Shown piece after piece: positions 34,905-57,900 of a stretch of 64,000 nt of DNA. Source of the stretch: Pseudisothecium myosuroides (Eukaryota > Streptophyta > Bryopsida > Hypnales > Lembophyllaceae). Under the pieces are notes generated by a model. The model ran no database searches. It had not been told where the DNA came from and saw only the letters and a list, made by a program, of their open reading frames with translations. Position numbers and translations under genes: made by a program. The stretch spans positions 22,382,245-22,446,244 of the forward strand of contig OX637289.1 in the NCBI GenBank assembly GCA_951799445.1, given 5' to 3'. Every line of letters starts with the position of its first letter. Position 1 is the first letter of the stretch.

Positions 34905-36500
34905 ATGACGAGGGTTCTCGAGGGTCCGCCCTTAGAAGACGAAAACATCCTCACCCGTTTGAATTTCTTCCGCAACTTTCGTACCGAAATCCTTGGCCAA
35001 CGCGCCATCGAAACCATCACCGACGTCTGTTTCGGCTTCTTCGTCTTCACCGTCCTCATCTTCACCGTCCTCGCCATCACTTACAAGCCTCCCGATCCAT
35101 GGCTCCAAGGGCAGAAACCGTACAACATCTTCTTCAACAGCGTTGGCGGCAACTCCACTTTCCACCCTGACGACTCCGTGCTCCTCACAGGAGACGACAT
35201 GATCCCTTCTGCAAGTATCCTTCTCCCTCTACCTAGCCCTCCACCGATCGATGCAAAAAATCTCTCTGTCGATTGCAACACTTCCATTCCCTGGGATTGC
35301 TCAGATTTAGGGTTGAAGCGGGCTGTGGAGACTATGAACGCTCGTCATTTCCCAGAGCTTCTCTTCTACTCGTATCACATTGTTTCTGGGGGTTCCCAAG
35401 GGGTATGTGATGTAGCTTGGCGTTACCGACCTCGCAACAACACCACTCCACGGATGTACACAGATTACAGACGCGTTTCTGTAGTCCGAGGGAGTGATTG
35501 CAGATTTGTGGTGAAGAAGATAGGCAAGTGGCATTCAGGTGTGAATGCGAGAGTGCCAGCTTCTAGGGATGCTTATAACACTATGGATTCAGCTACCAAA
35601 GGGAAGTTCTTATACTACAATCAGGGTAACGAGTATTGTAAGAGCATGGGGCAGTGGATGTGGGGGTTTCTTTGTGCTCTTGGGGAAGCGCAGTACTTGA
35701 ACCGCACCTTCGTTCTGGATTTTGAGCTTTGTCTGTCTTCAGAGTACAGCTCTTCACATAAAGATGAGCCAGGGAAGGATTTCCGTTTCTACTTTGATCT
35801 TGAGCATCTGGCGAATGTGACGCCCATCGTTGAGAGGAATGCGTTTGAGGAGCAGTGGAACAGTCTTCTTTCAGGTAGGCATGTGATGCAGAATACGATC
35901 GAGCCTGTGGATTTGAAGAATGACACCCACTCTGTTTTGTACCGCGATTTTACAAAGGTGGAGGATGCGAGCAACTATTGGTCCAGTGTGTGTGATGGCC
36001 AAGCAGGGACGTACATTCAGCGACCGTGGAGCTTCATGTGGAAGTCGAAGCTGTTGATGAACATTGTGGATGCCATTTGTAATAAATTGGAGTGGAACTT
36101 CGATGTTGTCCATGTGATTCGGGGGTACAAAGCGGAGAATAAGAGGTTGTGGCCCAATTTGGATCGAGATACTGCTCCTGAGAATCTGATTGCGAAGCTG
36201 AAGAACATGATTGGAAGGAGAAGGAAAGTCTACATTGCGAGTAATGAGCCTTACTTGCATTACTTTGATAGACTGAGGGAGCCCTTTGAGGTGCATATGC
36301 TGGAGGAGTTTAGTTATCTTTGGGCTGAGAATAGCGAGTGGTGGAATGAGACCAGGCGTATTGCTCCAGGGAGGAACATCAGCTTTGATGGGTACATGAA
36401 AATGATTGTGGACACGGAGATGCTGTACAGAGGAAAGAAGCGGGTGGAAACGTTCAATGACCTCACCAAGGACTGCAAAAACGGGGCTGGTAGGTGCTAA
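34905..36500 (+). CDS. Plant-specific type II membrane protein, At4g12700/At2g04280-like, glycosyltransferase-like
   Basis: Intronless 531-aa protein of a conserved plant family, some members of which carry the unhelpful label 'calcium ion binding'. The second half has the look of an O-fucosyltransferase-like enzyme, but its reaction is not established. A short cytosolic N-terminus precedes a signal anchor (VCFGFFVFTVLIFTVLAITY, residues about 41-60) and a lumenal region with several N-x-S/T sites. Family landmarks: YTDYRRVSVVRGSDC, CKSMGQWMWGFLCALGEAQY, LNRTFVLDFELCL, GKDFRFYFDLEHL, QRPWSFMWKSKLLM, NFDVVHVIRGYKAENKRLWP, YIASNEP, and the terminal RVETFNDLTKDCKNG. The start at 34905 is the first ATG after an in-frame TGA at 34836. 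Cys and Trp conservation across the domain argues that it is intact. It diverges from the B3 gene and converges with SAC9. Confidence 0.9.
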   Translation: MTRVLEGPPLEDENILTRLNFFRNFRTEILGQRAIETITDVCFGFFVFTVLIFTVLAITYKPPDPWLQGQKPYNIFFNSVGGNSTFHPDDSVLLTGDDMIPSASILLPLPSPPPIDAKNLSVDCNTSIPWDCSDLGLKRAVETMNARHFPELLFYSYHIVSGGSQGVCDVAWRYRPRNNTTPRMYTDYRRVSVVRGSDCRFVVKKIGKWHSGVNARVPASRDAYNTMDSATKGKFLYYNQGNEYCKSMGQWMWGFLCALGEAQYLNRTFVLDFELCLSSEYSSSHKDEPGKDFRFYFDLEHLANVTPIVERNAFEEQWNSLLSGRHVMQNTIEPVDLKNDTHSVLYRDFTKVEDASNYWSSVCDGQAGTYIQRPWSFMWKSKLLMNIVDAICNKLEWNFDVVHVIRGYKAENKRLWPNLDRDTAPENLIAKLKNMIGRRRKVYIASNEPYLHYFDRLREPFEVHMLEEFSYLWAENSEWWNETRRIAPGRNISFDGYMKMIVDTEMLYRGKKRVETFNDLTKDCKNGAGRC

Positions 36501-36715
36501 ACAACATGCCCATTACTCTAGCTAGGTTCCTCAATATTCTTCAGCACTGCCCTGCTCTCTTAGGCTTAGAATACTGTTTGCTTCTTTTCAAGCATGTTGG
36601 CATATGCAGGAACGTGATTTTTGAGAGATCCATAGATATGTGGAGAGGCCTTTGAGCCAAATCCGTGTATGAATTTCTCATGCAATTCCAGAGTAGCAGG
36701 TTGTAGTTCAACCAA

Positions 36716-36815
36716 GTGTATGAATAGATGAGTTGCTGTTGGAAACAGGGGTCTTTTTTATAGGAGATGGGATGAGGTCCCTGACAGTTTAGTATCCTAT
36801 ACCTTAGATGTGAAA
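36716..36815 (+). repeat. Dispersed repeat, family R3, copy 2
   Basis: Matches 32618-32720 over the 'gaatagatga' and 'tttagtatcct' blocks. It also holds GAGATGGGATGAGGTCCCT, the near reverse complement of a piece at 30864-30884. Confidence 0.55.
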
Positions 36816-37389
36816 CTTACAGCATGACATCAAATAGCACATCGAGGAGTACTTTGATTTCCAGCCAGCAGAAGCTAGAATTGAAAGGTCAAAGAGGTTA
36901 GCAGGTTTGAGGGTTTGCACAAGCAAGAAAAAGGGCATCTACTTCAACTGCAAATCCAGGAGGCATCTAGAAAGATATACCAACTTCAGATCGAATATTT
37001 AGTTTAGTTTGATTAAGGCATAAGATTTCTACTGTACTCCATTTTCATCCTCTTCAATAATGTCAGTTGGCATCCTGGAGGGGACACTAGAATATTCATA
37101 CCAGGTGAATAGTGATAGATTACATCCTGACCTCTTGAATTTCATTCGACTGCCGGGGTTGCAAAAACCTTCACCGACATAGTTTGAATGTGTGATCAAG
37201 TGCGCTGTAGGCATTTTGGAAAATGATGTGTCACAAGTATGCAGGATGTGCAGGATATTTTGTAATGCCATTGGAAAGAGTGTATTTTGCGTAGGCATAC
37301 TAAGGTAACTGCACCTGCTTCTAATGAACCCTTATGGAGTCTTATGTAAACTGAACCCTCATGAGAGACTAGGGTTGCTTTTGGGTACA

Positions 37390-37565
37390 CCTATTTTCAA
37401 CAATTTGAAAATTCATAATTTATTCATATGATATCCAAAAAATACATAAGAAGGAAATTTAAAATATTCTTTTAGACTTCCAACAAGATTCAACCAAAAA
37501 TTAGGCTATTTAATAATAGGAACAATACTCAATTGCTAAAATTGAAGGAATTTAGGTATAGATAC
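37390..37565 (+). repeat. Dispersed repeat, family R2, copy 2
   Basis: Parallels 23087-23260 over about 170 bp: CTATTTTCAACAATTTGAAA, 'tttattcata', 'gacttccaacaagattcaac', 'aggtatagatacc'. No terminal repeats or coding capacity were recognised. Confidence 0.6.
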
Positions 37566-39523
37566 CTTTGATTGAGATTTTCAAGTATGGACACTTCAAA
37601 TCATCTTCTTTTGTTATTGCGCCCTTATCCACACTTGTCTACAATTTCTAAACTGACATGTGCTTAATATATAAGTTGGGGATGCAATTAGAAAAGTGGC
37701 AATTTAGAGTGCATAGATACATTGCAACTCTTTACTATTGTCATGGCCTAAATGTATGGAATAACATGGAGTTTTATAACATTGACAAAAAAATGTGGTG
37801 AAATATTCCCTCAAATAAAAGAAAGTAAGGTAATCAACCTATGTTGAGAATTTGAATTGAAGAGAAACCAAAGTGATGAGGTAAGAGACTCAAGATCATA
37901 TTTTTTTATTCAACTTGTTATTTTTTTGGAATGGCGAGAAAGTACAATTGCTAGCATCTAATTACATTGAGTTGCATGTCTTCACACTAAAAATTAGGGT
38001 TTTGGTTCCATCTTTACTACTCAAAGTTATGAAATGGAGTTAGAAAAAATTTAGCATCATTTGAGGTTCAAAAATACTCAGTGTGACTCTTTTTTGTGGC
38101 TTGGAGTTGCAAGGATGAGACCAAAACCTCAATTTAGAAAGACCACAACTCAATGTATTTAAATTGTTGACAATTATGGCATCTAAAAGTTATGTGGGTG
38201 AAACCAAAACCTCAATTTCAAGAGATGAGAAATCAATATGACCGAAGTGCATACAATCATGCTTATTTTCATTCCCTAGAAATGGCAAGTTGAATAAAAA
38301 TTCAAATTCAATGTAGAATAAGGATTGAAAGAAGGGCAACAATTCATGACTTGTAAGGTAACTCTAATTAAACGTAGATCTTGCTGAATATCCTGAAAGA
38401 AGACTTGAAGTTTTGAAGAATGCTCAGTGCTTCATTTCAATATAAAAGGTATTGTTCGATACTTGATGTGGGACAATAATATGCTTGAAGTAATGATACA
38501 TTCAAAAGCCCTCATTCAAAGAGTCCAGGTTCTAACATTACAGCGAAAACAGCCTTCAAGAAATCAGACTTGCTTTTCATTCGACCTGATTTTTAAACTT
38601 CGGTTTTTGTTAGTGAATTCTATAAAAAATGTAATCTGGCCTCTAGTTGTTCAATCTTACCTTTCGCTGGCTAGGTCTCATTGAACTCGACCTTAAAGCT
38701 TTCGTTTTGGATTGCTTTTTTCTCACTTGTAAACACTCACAGGAAGGATTTCCTTCCTGTTTTTGTTTTTTTAATGAAAGGGGCTTGCACCCCACCTCGT
38801 CCATCATGGCGTTCACAAGATACCCATTTCATGACTAAGCGTTGAAATTCAAGTCAGCCTGCTCTAAATGTGCACACAAGCAAACAACAAATAATAACTA
38901 ATTTACACTCTTTGAAAGTATATTATACAACTTCAGGTCCAATTAGCTGACAGGATGCCTCAAGATGCGACTTCCTGTCAAAAACATATTGACCACCTGC
39001 AGCAGTTTCCAAACTTCCAAAATGAGATTAATTGAAGAGTCTCACAAATCATACGGTTAACTTGGATGTAGTCATGATGGAGCTGGGAAACAACAGCTTC
39101 TAGGGCTGCAAAATGCTGAGGCTCTATAGAGATGACCTGTACATTATCTGCACCCGAAGACCTTATTAAGAGAGCTCCAATAGTTGAAAAAGACAATATG
39201 AAAACAATCTACCAAGTGTCAGACTGTCTTCTTAGTAGAGACTCTAAAAAGAAGTCTTGACATTCTACCCAGTTCACAAACTATCTAGTCCCATACAATA
39301 TGCGAATCTTCTCAATCAAGATTCATAATGGGAGTGGCTCTCACAAGTATCCTACAAGTGCCTACAATCTCCTAAATGGATGTCTAGGTTGATCAGCTAT
39401 GAATGATTAGGATTTATAACATGATTATGAATCCTACCACATTAAAACCAAAACTCTTTAACAGAAATATCATTAGAGCCTCTCAACCAGTCCCACGAGA
39501 CGCCATGATTCCAATGTTTCGAT

Positions 39524-48481
<8,958 letters not shown>

Positions 48482-51400
48482 TGTCCCTTAACGAAACAGG
48501 TCCATGTCACATGGTCATGAGGATTTCAATATGACCTGAACGCGAATGAGATTGGCTGCACATCAATTCGTGAACATTCAGTACTCAAGGCGGCAGAACA
48601 ATGGTTTCATAACAATCCAATCACATTACCAGAGAAATGTAGAACTTGAATATCAGGGGCCAAAAAGTAGAAGATTGTTTGTGGCCACATATACGAGTTT
48701 CCCAAAAGGAATTCCGTGCTGATCCTTAGTATCACCACAAAACTAACCGTGCGACACTTCCATTCAAGAGCAAAACTTCAAAAATGTGGCCAACCCTAAC
48801 CTACATTCGTTGTATTTCGAGGTTCAAAAACAAGTCAACACTCGAAGAGCCTCAGAAAGCGTCAGTATCGTCCACCACTGATGAACCACGAAATTCACCA
48901 GATAAACAAAACTGATATGACGTCAAGCGAATCAGAAAGCGTCTCGAATTGCCAGAATCACAAACCAGAAATCCAAATTTATGCATTCTAATACTCTAGC
49001 AAACCAGATTCAGACCCAAATGATAACACCTTCAGATTAGGTCATAATTACCACCCAATTGAATCAAACTAATTCAACTATTCCTATCCCGTTCTCGATA
49101 TGACAAAAGATTCAAAAACACTAATAAGCAATGAAAACTCTCACACACAAAAAAAAAAATACTTCAAGCGAAAAAACTCATTCAACAGCACAGAACCAAT
49201 GGGTTACTGAGAATTCCAATGGCAACCGTCCACGAATTCTCGTACTCATTTCGCAAGTCGAATAAACAGAGCATTCACTTCCACATTCCTTCACACCGAT
49301 TCCTACCTCTACCTAAAAACCCAAATTGTTGTTCACTTCTCAACAATCTCGGCCACCGTCACAGCAATCCACACACTCCAGCCCACAGCCAGAAAACCGA
49401 AACGCGAACTAGGCACGAACCAAACGAGTTCCAATTCCAGGAACCAGAAGCACGAATCGAAATAACATGGATTCGTTCGTCACCTTGCAAAGAAGAAAGT
49501 GTACGAGATTGGCTAGCGAACGATCTGAGTATCTGAAATGAGTGGAATGAGAGGCTTGAAGAGAGTGCGATCGAAGAAACAAGGGTAGCAATTGTGGAGA
49601 GAAGTGGTGGGGAAGGGAGGAGCAGGAAGGTGAAGGAGAAAGAGAGATCTAGGAGAATGGGCTTCGTGTTTGTGGCTATGGCGATGGCGCAGAGCTTGCC
49701 TGGGCATTGCCACGATGAAAGAGAAAGGCGCTGAGACAGGGGAGGGCAGGCTAAGTATACAGGAGGACGGAGTTTGGTTCTCGTCGGTCTGGGCGGGCAG
49801 GGGACGAAACGATTTTTCGTCCGTCCGTTCTCACCTTCCCTACGTCCATTACAACGATCCTTCGGGCTTCTTGACTATTCAAGGGCGTTTAGGAAATGAA
49901 TTGGTAACATTGTAAGCATGAATTGTTGTTTTTGTCTATCATGATTTGTTGTTTTTGTCTATCATTGGACAGGGCTTATTATATATAAAAAAGCCCTTGG
50001 GGCATTACCACTTGGCTTGCAAAATGGGAGTAGTTTTTGGCTTAAAAATAGGTGCATCATCCACTTTCTCAGCTGCAAGAATTGGACAGCTCCACTCATG
50101 ATTTTTTCAAAGGCCAACCTTTAGTTTAAAGTGTTGAAGATGGAAGGTAAAACTCCAGCCATCATGTAAGCTTTAATCAATGTAAAATCTAGATCATTTT
50201 TTATGGCTTGAAGGTTCTAAAAAATCTAAAATATAGTTGATAACAAAGATCGAAAATATGAAATTGATGTCCCAAATTCTGAAAAATGCTGAAAATGCTA
50301 GGAAAGGTTGAAGGTTTTGAAAATTTTGAAAACAAAAACAAAAATGTATACCTCCATCTTCAAGCCCACTCTCATTTTCAAGCCAATTTGTCAAATAAGT
50401 CATCTAGTTTTGGAATCCAATGAGGTAGTTTTGCAAGCCAACTCCCACAAATCATCCAGTTTGCAAATAAGGTGGAGATGCTCTATTTGTTTTGAATACT
50501 TGAATCAATCTTGTGAATAGAAGATATGATGCTTGTACACTCAAGTCATTGCCTTGAATTCATGTCAGTAATTATATATGTCCTTCCCTTCAATGAAGCA
50601 AACTTTCTAAAAAACTACACTTGGAGTCAATATTGAATTGTTTATCAAAATTTGCTCGAATTGATTTCTCAAATGATAAGATGGACAATTTCATTAAAAT
50701 GGAAATATTCCAAGTGCCACTTTGACAGTGTGCCATTTTTACCATCTAGGACAAGTTTAGTCCCAAATTGATATTGAATTGTTTATTAAAATTTGTTTCA
50801 GTTGATGTCTCAAATGATAAGTCCCAAATTTATACAACTTGAACTGCCATACAAAATTGCTTCAAAGAAACTATAATAACGCATACACTAGTCTTGAAGT
50901 ATTCATTTGCAACATGTACTTACAATCCATATCAAAGCATATGTAGAGAAGAGGTGATTTTATAGTGTGGAGATAAATCTACTATACCAAAGCCATCCAC
51001 CTACTAGATAAAGTAACTATAATGTTGTGCTAATTGAAGTAATAAGACAAAATAGGCTCCACCGATTGTCTTGCCAAGGTGGATGCACAGAAAAGCAACA
51101 TTTCATGTTTCACCAATATCATTGGAAAATCCCATTGGTCAAGACTAGTCAACCTTGAAGGTGCATTCTTTTTCTATAGTTTCTCCATAGTACTAATTGG
51201 ACACTTTTTGTCCTCCATAGCATATCAAAATCAACATAAAAATTTAAACCACGGGATTAAAAATTGGCATCCCAATTGCCTGCCCCAAATTGTCATTTAG
51301 GAATTAACTTATTGCCCACTAGCTTTGACCAAGTCAAACTTCCCCCATGCTGGAAGCCCAGCTGGTTGGTTTGAGTGCTTGACAGTTCTTCAGTCTTTCT

Positions 51401-51966
51401 ACTCAATTAATTTCATTGGTTGGTCTTCCCATATATGATGCCTGCAAACTCTGAAGTCGTCTGCGAGGACCACTCGAGAACACCACCTGCACAAGGACGA
51501 AGTCCTAAAGCAGCTAAAAATCACGGTACCGTTTCAGGAACCAAAACCGACACTACTTCTAAGCTCTCCCTAAAAACTCCTGCAGTAAAAACTCCTGCAG
51601 TTGCATGATGGAATGGCACCGTCATAAGTTAAATTTTTTAATCAAAAAACAAGAGGCTTCAAGGTTGACGAATTCTCAATCTGTGACTAAGTAGGTATTG
51701 CCTGCCAACCTAACCAAACCTCACAAGTCAAACGCTGAAAGCCCATCTGGAGTTTTCCCTCATACCAAATGCTCAACTGCAGAGATGAAAAAAATCTGAA
51801 TTAGTCCCATAGATCGGATGCCTACTTGGGTACATGGTGACCCGTTTCACTAAAACAGACTCTACATGGTTCAAATGGTTGATCAATAGGTTAAATAGGA
51901 TTCATGCACCACTGGAAGCTGCAATCAAGACTACTGTCACAGTAGCTAGTTGCTTCCCCTATTACC
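48482..51966. other. Intergenic region: SAC9 promoter and helicase 3' flank
   Basis: The SAC9-proximal part (48482-49900) is moderately AT-rich and is the likely promoter and leader; 49600-49850 is GC-richer. From 49920 to 51400 the DNA is AT-rich, with a 22-bp tandem near 49921-49965 and a direct duplication of about 50 bp (50632-50681 and 50772-50821, 'attgaattgtttat' to 'ctcaaatgataag'). A 57-codon plus-strand frame at 51435-51608 is noted separately. Confidence 0.6.
51435..51608 (+). other. Small open frame, uncertain coding status
   Basis: ATG at 51435 opens 57 codons of Pro/Ser/Thr/Lys-rich sequence ending in a short repeat (KTPAVKTPAVA) before TGA. It lies in the 3' flank of the helicase gene on the opposite strand. 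No homology is recognised. Composition is more protein-like than the surroundings, but chance cannot be excluded. Confidence 0.15.
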
Positions 51967-54900
51967 TCAAGTCGCCCACCTTGATGTGCTAGAGGCTTTC
52001 AAGGCTGACACGTACGGGCCATCTTTGGAACTGGGGGCAGGCATCATAGAATTGGAGCCTGGGTCTACATGAGCCTTCCCATCAAACTTGGGGTTCTGCA
52101 CCTGGACATTTGGTATTCTTGGTGCGGCATTGTTGTGGTCTCTCAGAGCAGGAGCGGACGCTTGCTGCCTCGTGCACAGCAAGTTTTCGAGCAATACAAT
52201 GGCTGCATGCTTGCTGCTGTTCGATTCACTGTTGACAGACTCACTGGCACTCTGCAAGTATGGAAAACAACATAATCTGTCAGTGCGTACACTTATTCTG
52301 ATACAATAGAATATTTGCAAGTTTGGATGACCAAGAAAGAAGTCATCCGTGTAGAAGAGAAATTACCATGGTGCACGCAGGGCATCCAAATTCGCAGTCA
52401 CATGTTTGTAGTACTTTCAATGCTTGACTCCATGCCTGTCCAACATCTTTGAATGCCTGCACAAGTAGTCAATAAACTAACATATTACCGCATTGAATGT
52501 TGAGTCGATCAGAACTAAACTGGCGTAACTTGAATGAAATGAATCTCAAATTGTCTTTCTATTGACGAATAACACAAGTGAAGAAACTAAAATACCTCTT
52601 CTGCAATGCCAATCCCACCAGCAAATGCATCATACAAAAATATCTGCACAATTCAACTGATGCTCAACAAGTACACAATAGGGGTTTGGAGCTTCTGAAT
52701 ACATTACTAAGGTACTGGCGATTATATATGACAGAATATCAAAGAAAAAGTTCATTAATTAGCACACTTTTAAAGTATCGCAACCATACTTTAAGAACGC
52801 TTATGTCTAGCGGAACCTTAACGAAAAAGTATACCAGTATGTAACACTACCCTGAATCTAAAGCAAGCTACTCGTTAAAAAAAAACGTGACTGGACTTCA
52901 TAATTAACATGAGCATTGAACTAGTACCTGAGGCTGTTCAGTTTGCTCGTGAGCCAAAGTTTCAAGCCCCAGCATGTCAGTTGCATCACCTGGAATGGAA
53001 AATATCGTCTTAAAATATTTTTCACTGTTCTTCCAATCTTTTACTGAAGTGCACACAAACCAGCAACAACCAAAAAAGAGTCTCAATAAAATAGAATCAA
53101 GACTCTAGTACTAAGTATATGGCACACACCCGACGTAAGAGATAATGTTGCTTACTCATGGTCAAAGAAGCAAGAAGACGAAGAACCACACGCTTCAGAA
53201 CGAGTAGAGCCTCAAATGCCATGTGTTTCAGTTTTTGCATCACCTCTGCCGGAATATCCCACCACTGCAAGAGATCATTTCCACAATCATCAGAAGGGAA
53301 ATCCACATCATTGAAATGGGCTTAAATGGACATGCTCTTATAGAGCCAAACATATCAAGTTCATATAGCAGGATAATTAAAATAGCAATCTCAGAGCTTC
53401 ACAATAGGCGAGGTACTAAATATTTTGACAAAGACATAACTATATTCAACAGTGAACGGAATATGTGCATTAATTCTGTACAGAATTATTTCCTTCTGAA
53501 GTTCTACATAGACAGACTTTGTACGACTTCAAAATGGAGAAGAATTGCACAACTTACCAGCCCAACAGTTTCAAAAACAGAGGGAGGATACTTCAAAGTG
53601 ACAGTGTCGACGTGTTTGTTCCTGGTCAAATCGTACTCATTATATCCCATCACCTGCTCACTGACTTCAAGCTGGAAAATTCCATCACCAAAATTAACAT
53701 CATATGCAATTGAATATAGGAAGCTTCAGAACGAAACATTGCGTCACCAGGTACACACTCAAGAGACTAAAACAAAGATCCTATTACAGAAATGAAATGA
53801 CGACTTTCGGCATAGTTTAATCACTGATCGTTGAAGATGCTGGGATGGAGATAGTGAGCACCTTCCCCAAATGTAAGCGTGTTCCCAGGGTCACGCGGGA
53901 GGTCATCGTATCCAATATTACGACTTTGGTCTTCACAATCACCTCTGAGCACACGTCCCTCATAACATCAGGACAGGACAATACAGGTTTCTCGTGTAAT
54001 ATTTTGATCGATTTGAAAACTAACTTCCGAGTGATAAACAGCCGAAGCATTCAATTCAGCCAATAACATGTCTAAATGGGAAAGGCATGGGATTATTGGA
54101 TACCAGTCACACGCTGTAACTCGTACAGCTCCCCAAATGCTTGCCTCTTGCTAATATCCAAGTGCTTTATCTGAGAGCAAAACGGTAGAAATATACATCA
54201 ATTCAATACCCAGGTGCAAATGCCACGATATTAAAACTCATCATGAAAGGCCGATTCGTAATCCATTCTGCCTGTCAATTGCAAGACGTTAACTGATCAA
54301 GAACACGTTGTTGTAAGCAATTCAAATCTTTATTCAGAACACTCTCTTGTTAATCACTGAAATCCTATAGAGATCGATTGCAGGTAGATTAGATTTGCTA
54401 TTATCTGAAATTCTCCACTGATATAAAACACTTCTCAGCCACATGAACTACTTAAAATATTCTCTATCTAGGGTACAGTCCTGCAGCTGTGAAACCAAAA
54501 TAGCCATAGAACTTATTAAATCCGAATTCCACAAGGCAAGGATATCTGGACATATCTAAGAATATCAACACATTCGCGATCATAGCCCAAGCAAACTGCG
54601 CTTTGATAGGTGCGATAAATCATACCCATGCATATTAGAATATTCTGCCAAAAAAATCTAGGAGAACCAAATCCTATAGGAAGTAACGACAGGAAAGAAA
54701 ATCACTGACCCTGTAGGTGTCTCTTGCATGAGGGTAGATTGCTCCATCATAAAGCATCCTCAGGGCCATCTTCTCATCCACTTCTTCTACCAATTCATTA
54801 TTCCCTGTCAACAGCTGTAGATTTTTAAGAACAATCAGTTTAAGGTGTACTCAATGACAAGTAAGCAACACCCATGAGGTCAATCGTATGCTTGTAACCA

Positions 54901-57900
54901 TGAAACCATTTATGCAGAGTTTTGCAGACTAGATAATACCTGAAAACGATTTAAAGATACCCCCCGTATGGATATTTCACTCCCTGGGTTATCATCATAT
55001 CGATATCCATATGAACTGTCCCCTCGCGGACCTGCTCTGTACTGAAGAATTCCTTCAGAAATAAGCTCGTCTCTTATCTTCTTGAAGTCCTCTCCAAAGT
55101 ACTCCAGGTCGCTCCCTAGAAATCAAAGAGACCGTAAATACAACTAATTCCTGAATGAGAAAGTAAACATCATTCCATTTGCTAAAACTTCGGTGTGATG
55201 GTCTGTCCCTGTTAAAACACATACCAGTCAACGGAAGCTCTTGAGCGGCACAAGGAAGCTGCAGGCGTAGTACGTGAGGATTGGTAGGATTACAAACCGC
55301 CTGCTCCACATTTCTGCTAAAGAGCTGCCAATCACGCGAAAAGTCAAGGTTAAAAATATCTCAAGTTTATACTTATGTTCTGTACTGTACATTGTGAGAA
55401 GTTGAACTTATTAGACAATCAGCAGCGATTTATAATCTCAGAAAGCTTCTTTGAGAAACAGCTCTCTAGCTGAAAGGTGTAAGAACCAGGACACAAACCT
55501 TTTGAGGGTTTTTCATGTAGAAAACATCAAGTTCTCTCTCTCGGCCTAATATCACTGCCAAGGACGCCCCTTGCCTTCTCCCGGCACGACCTGCCTGCAA
55601 CAAAACGTTCAGAGTCAGCAATAATCGTAGACCCAACATTTATCAAAACCAGCAGATACGCTAACTGCTGACCAGTACTTCGATGTGTTGTAGTACTTGA
55701 AACCAGACTAGAACCCACACTAATGTCGATTAGGAACCCTTCAGCAGCCAAAGGTATAATTAATTAAAGAAATCAATTGTTATTCATCATAAACCGTGTA
55801 GGACTTGGGCAATAATTCCAAAAAACACAAGTCGTAGCGATTAGTCTCAACCTGCTGCCACAGACTGCACATAGTATCTGGTAGTCCCACATGCACAGTC
55901 GCATCCAGATTCCCCACCTGCATAAAGATACTGTATATTCAGATCTTCTGATTGCTCCATTTTTACCAGCAAAAGACAATGTCCAACTTGCTGCTTGACA
56001 TAGGTATCCATACATCGGTGAGATTTGAGACGATAAACGCAAAACTTGCTAGTATAGGCTTTAGTGCAAGGCGACCACCACTAGAATGTGAATCCACAAA
56101 TTAATGAAATTTCCTGAACTTCCTACTAGCCAATATGGTTTAGGCTTAGTCGATTAAAGGAGATTTATTCGATTGCTTCTGCATATTCTCTAATGCTGTA
56201 GACAAGGCAGGGTATGTAGCTCACATCAATGCCAAGTTCCAGAGCTCGGGTGGTCACAAGCGCTCGTAATTGGCCATGTTGCAAACGCTGCAGCATGCAC
56301 ACAAACAAATTCGTGAAGTTAAATACTAGCACGTGAAGCTAAGGAGAGCTGAAATTTAAAACGGTCAACAAACTACTATGGCTACCGGGAACAAAAAGGG
56401 ATAACTTACCTCGGAACACAATTCACTACATACCTTTTCCAAAGCTATTCTTTCTTCTTGAGTGTAACCAGCCCTGTAACTGTCGACTTTCTCCACGAGA
56501 TCAACGCACCTCTGCAAAGTCAGAATAATGGTGATGAGTGATGTCTATTTACATTAGAAACAAGATCACAGCATTCTGAACTTACTAGCAAGAACGATGC
56601 GCAGTTTCAAGAATAGAAAAGCCAAAACTGGGTTGCAGAGCATACAGGATTGAGTTACCTGCTTAGTAAGTTTTTGGCGAACCATCTTGCAAACAATCTC
56701 TGAGGATTTGCGAGCTTCAACAAAGACCAATATCTGAAGGTCTGCTTTCATCAATGCCACCTGATCATTGCACACAATCCCTCAATATTAACATAATTGA
56801 TTGCTCTGGCACCTAAGGTCGAACATCCCTGATGTATTTAAAACATGCAAAAGAGATTTAACCACGTACCACAATTTTAACAGCTTCTTTGTAAACACTG
56901 CGCCGATCTCCATTCTTTGTTTCCGGAGGCAACCAGCACAAAACATGCTTTTCGCCAGACGGTGCACCAGACCCATGTATCACTTCCATATCAACTGTTG
57001 TCAGCTTCCTCACATGCTCCTGCATGGTGAAGAAAAAAGCGTTCCACGAGTGAATCTGTGGGTCTTTGGACCAATAAAGGAAAGTATGAACATCTGCTAC
57101 AGCTGGTCCAAAGGCTTCTTCATAGTCACTTTGATTATCTGGACAACTCGATCCTAATAATAAAAACATCCAGAATTGACCGACTGACGCAAGAAAATCT
57201 GCAACTCAATCTTATCGGCCTCTAATCCAAAAATTCAGGCCAAGACAAGTAGGTTATCTGGGAGCAATATTTGGTTGCCTTTCAGGTAGAATGAAGACAA
57301 TAAAATCATCAACAGACTGGAACGAGAACTTATCATGATGCGGTAGAAAGAATACAGATTTAATGACCCAAACATTTTACCAGTTAAAAGAATTACCTTC
57401 GGATTTGCAATTGTGGCGGAACAGCAGATGAACATGGGCTCCGAACCATAGTGGCGAGCAATTCTCAAGAGACGTCGCAATATACAACCCTGACAGACCT
57501 ATGCTGTTAGAGCATGTCACCTCCGCAAAACGCTTATAAGTCATATCATGCAAGAATCGAAGCTCTGTCTCAGGAAACATTGAAAATCACATATGATCAA
57601 GTCGTAACTGATGATTGACCAAATCCTTATGGTACACAGACTGGGAAAATGACCCAGACGACCTGAAAAGATACACAATATATTAAATCTTCACTTTGAC
57701 AAGAGCGGGTAGAACAGTGGCTCACAACATGGCTCCCAAATATGCCTCGGTAAGTGTGAGCCTCGTCAATCACTACAAACTTCAGATTTGAAAAAAAATT
57801 CTCCCATAACTGCGACAAGGCCACGTATCAGTACAAGCTGCCTCAAACTACCTACTACGACAATCAGGAAACTAGGTTCTAAGACAAAAAGTTACACCAG

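Larger units (their letters stand above)
36501..39523. other. Intergenic region between convergent membrane-protein and SAC9 genes
   Basis: AT-rich DNA with a family R3 repeat copy (36716-36815) and a family R2 copy (37390-37565). A minus-strand frame at 38978-39160 after a 'gggtgcag' acceptor-like site reads NVQVISIEPQHFAALEAVVS and is compositionally protein-like, but it could not be joined to SAC9, which stops at 39524. It may be a relic exon or an untranslated part. The rest shows nothing. Confidence 0.6.

Noticed and set aside
53821..53912. Alternative minus-strand frame reading [20 protein letters not shown]
   Set aside because: Looks protein-like, but only the frame ending ..TRLHLGK joins in phase to [10 protein letters not shown], as the helicase family requires.
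56404..56433. Extension of the 56511-56434 helicase exon to a second donor (..VCSELCSE)
   Set aside because: Ending at ALEK joins directly to [21 protein letters not shown], the family consensus; the longer form inserts ten residues.
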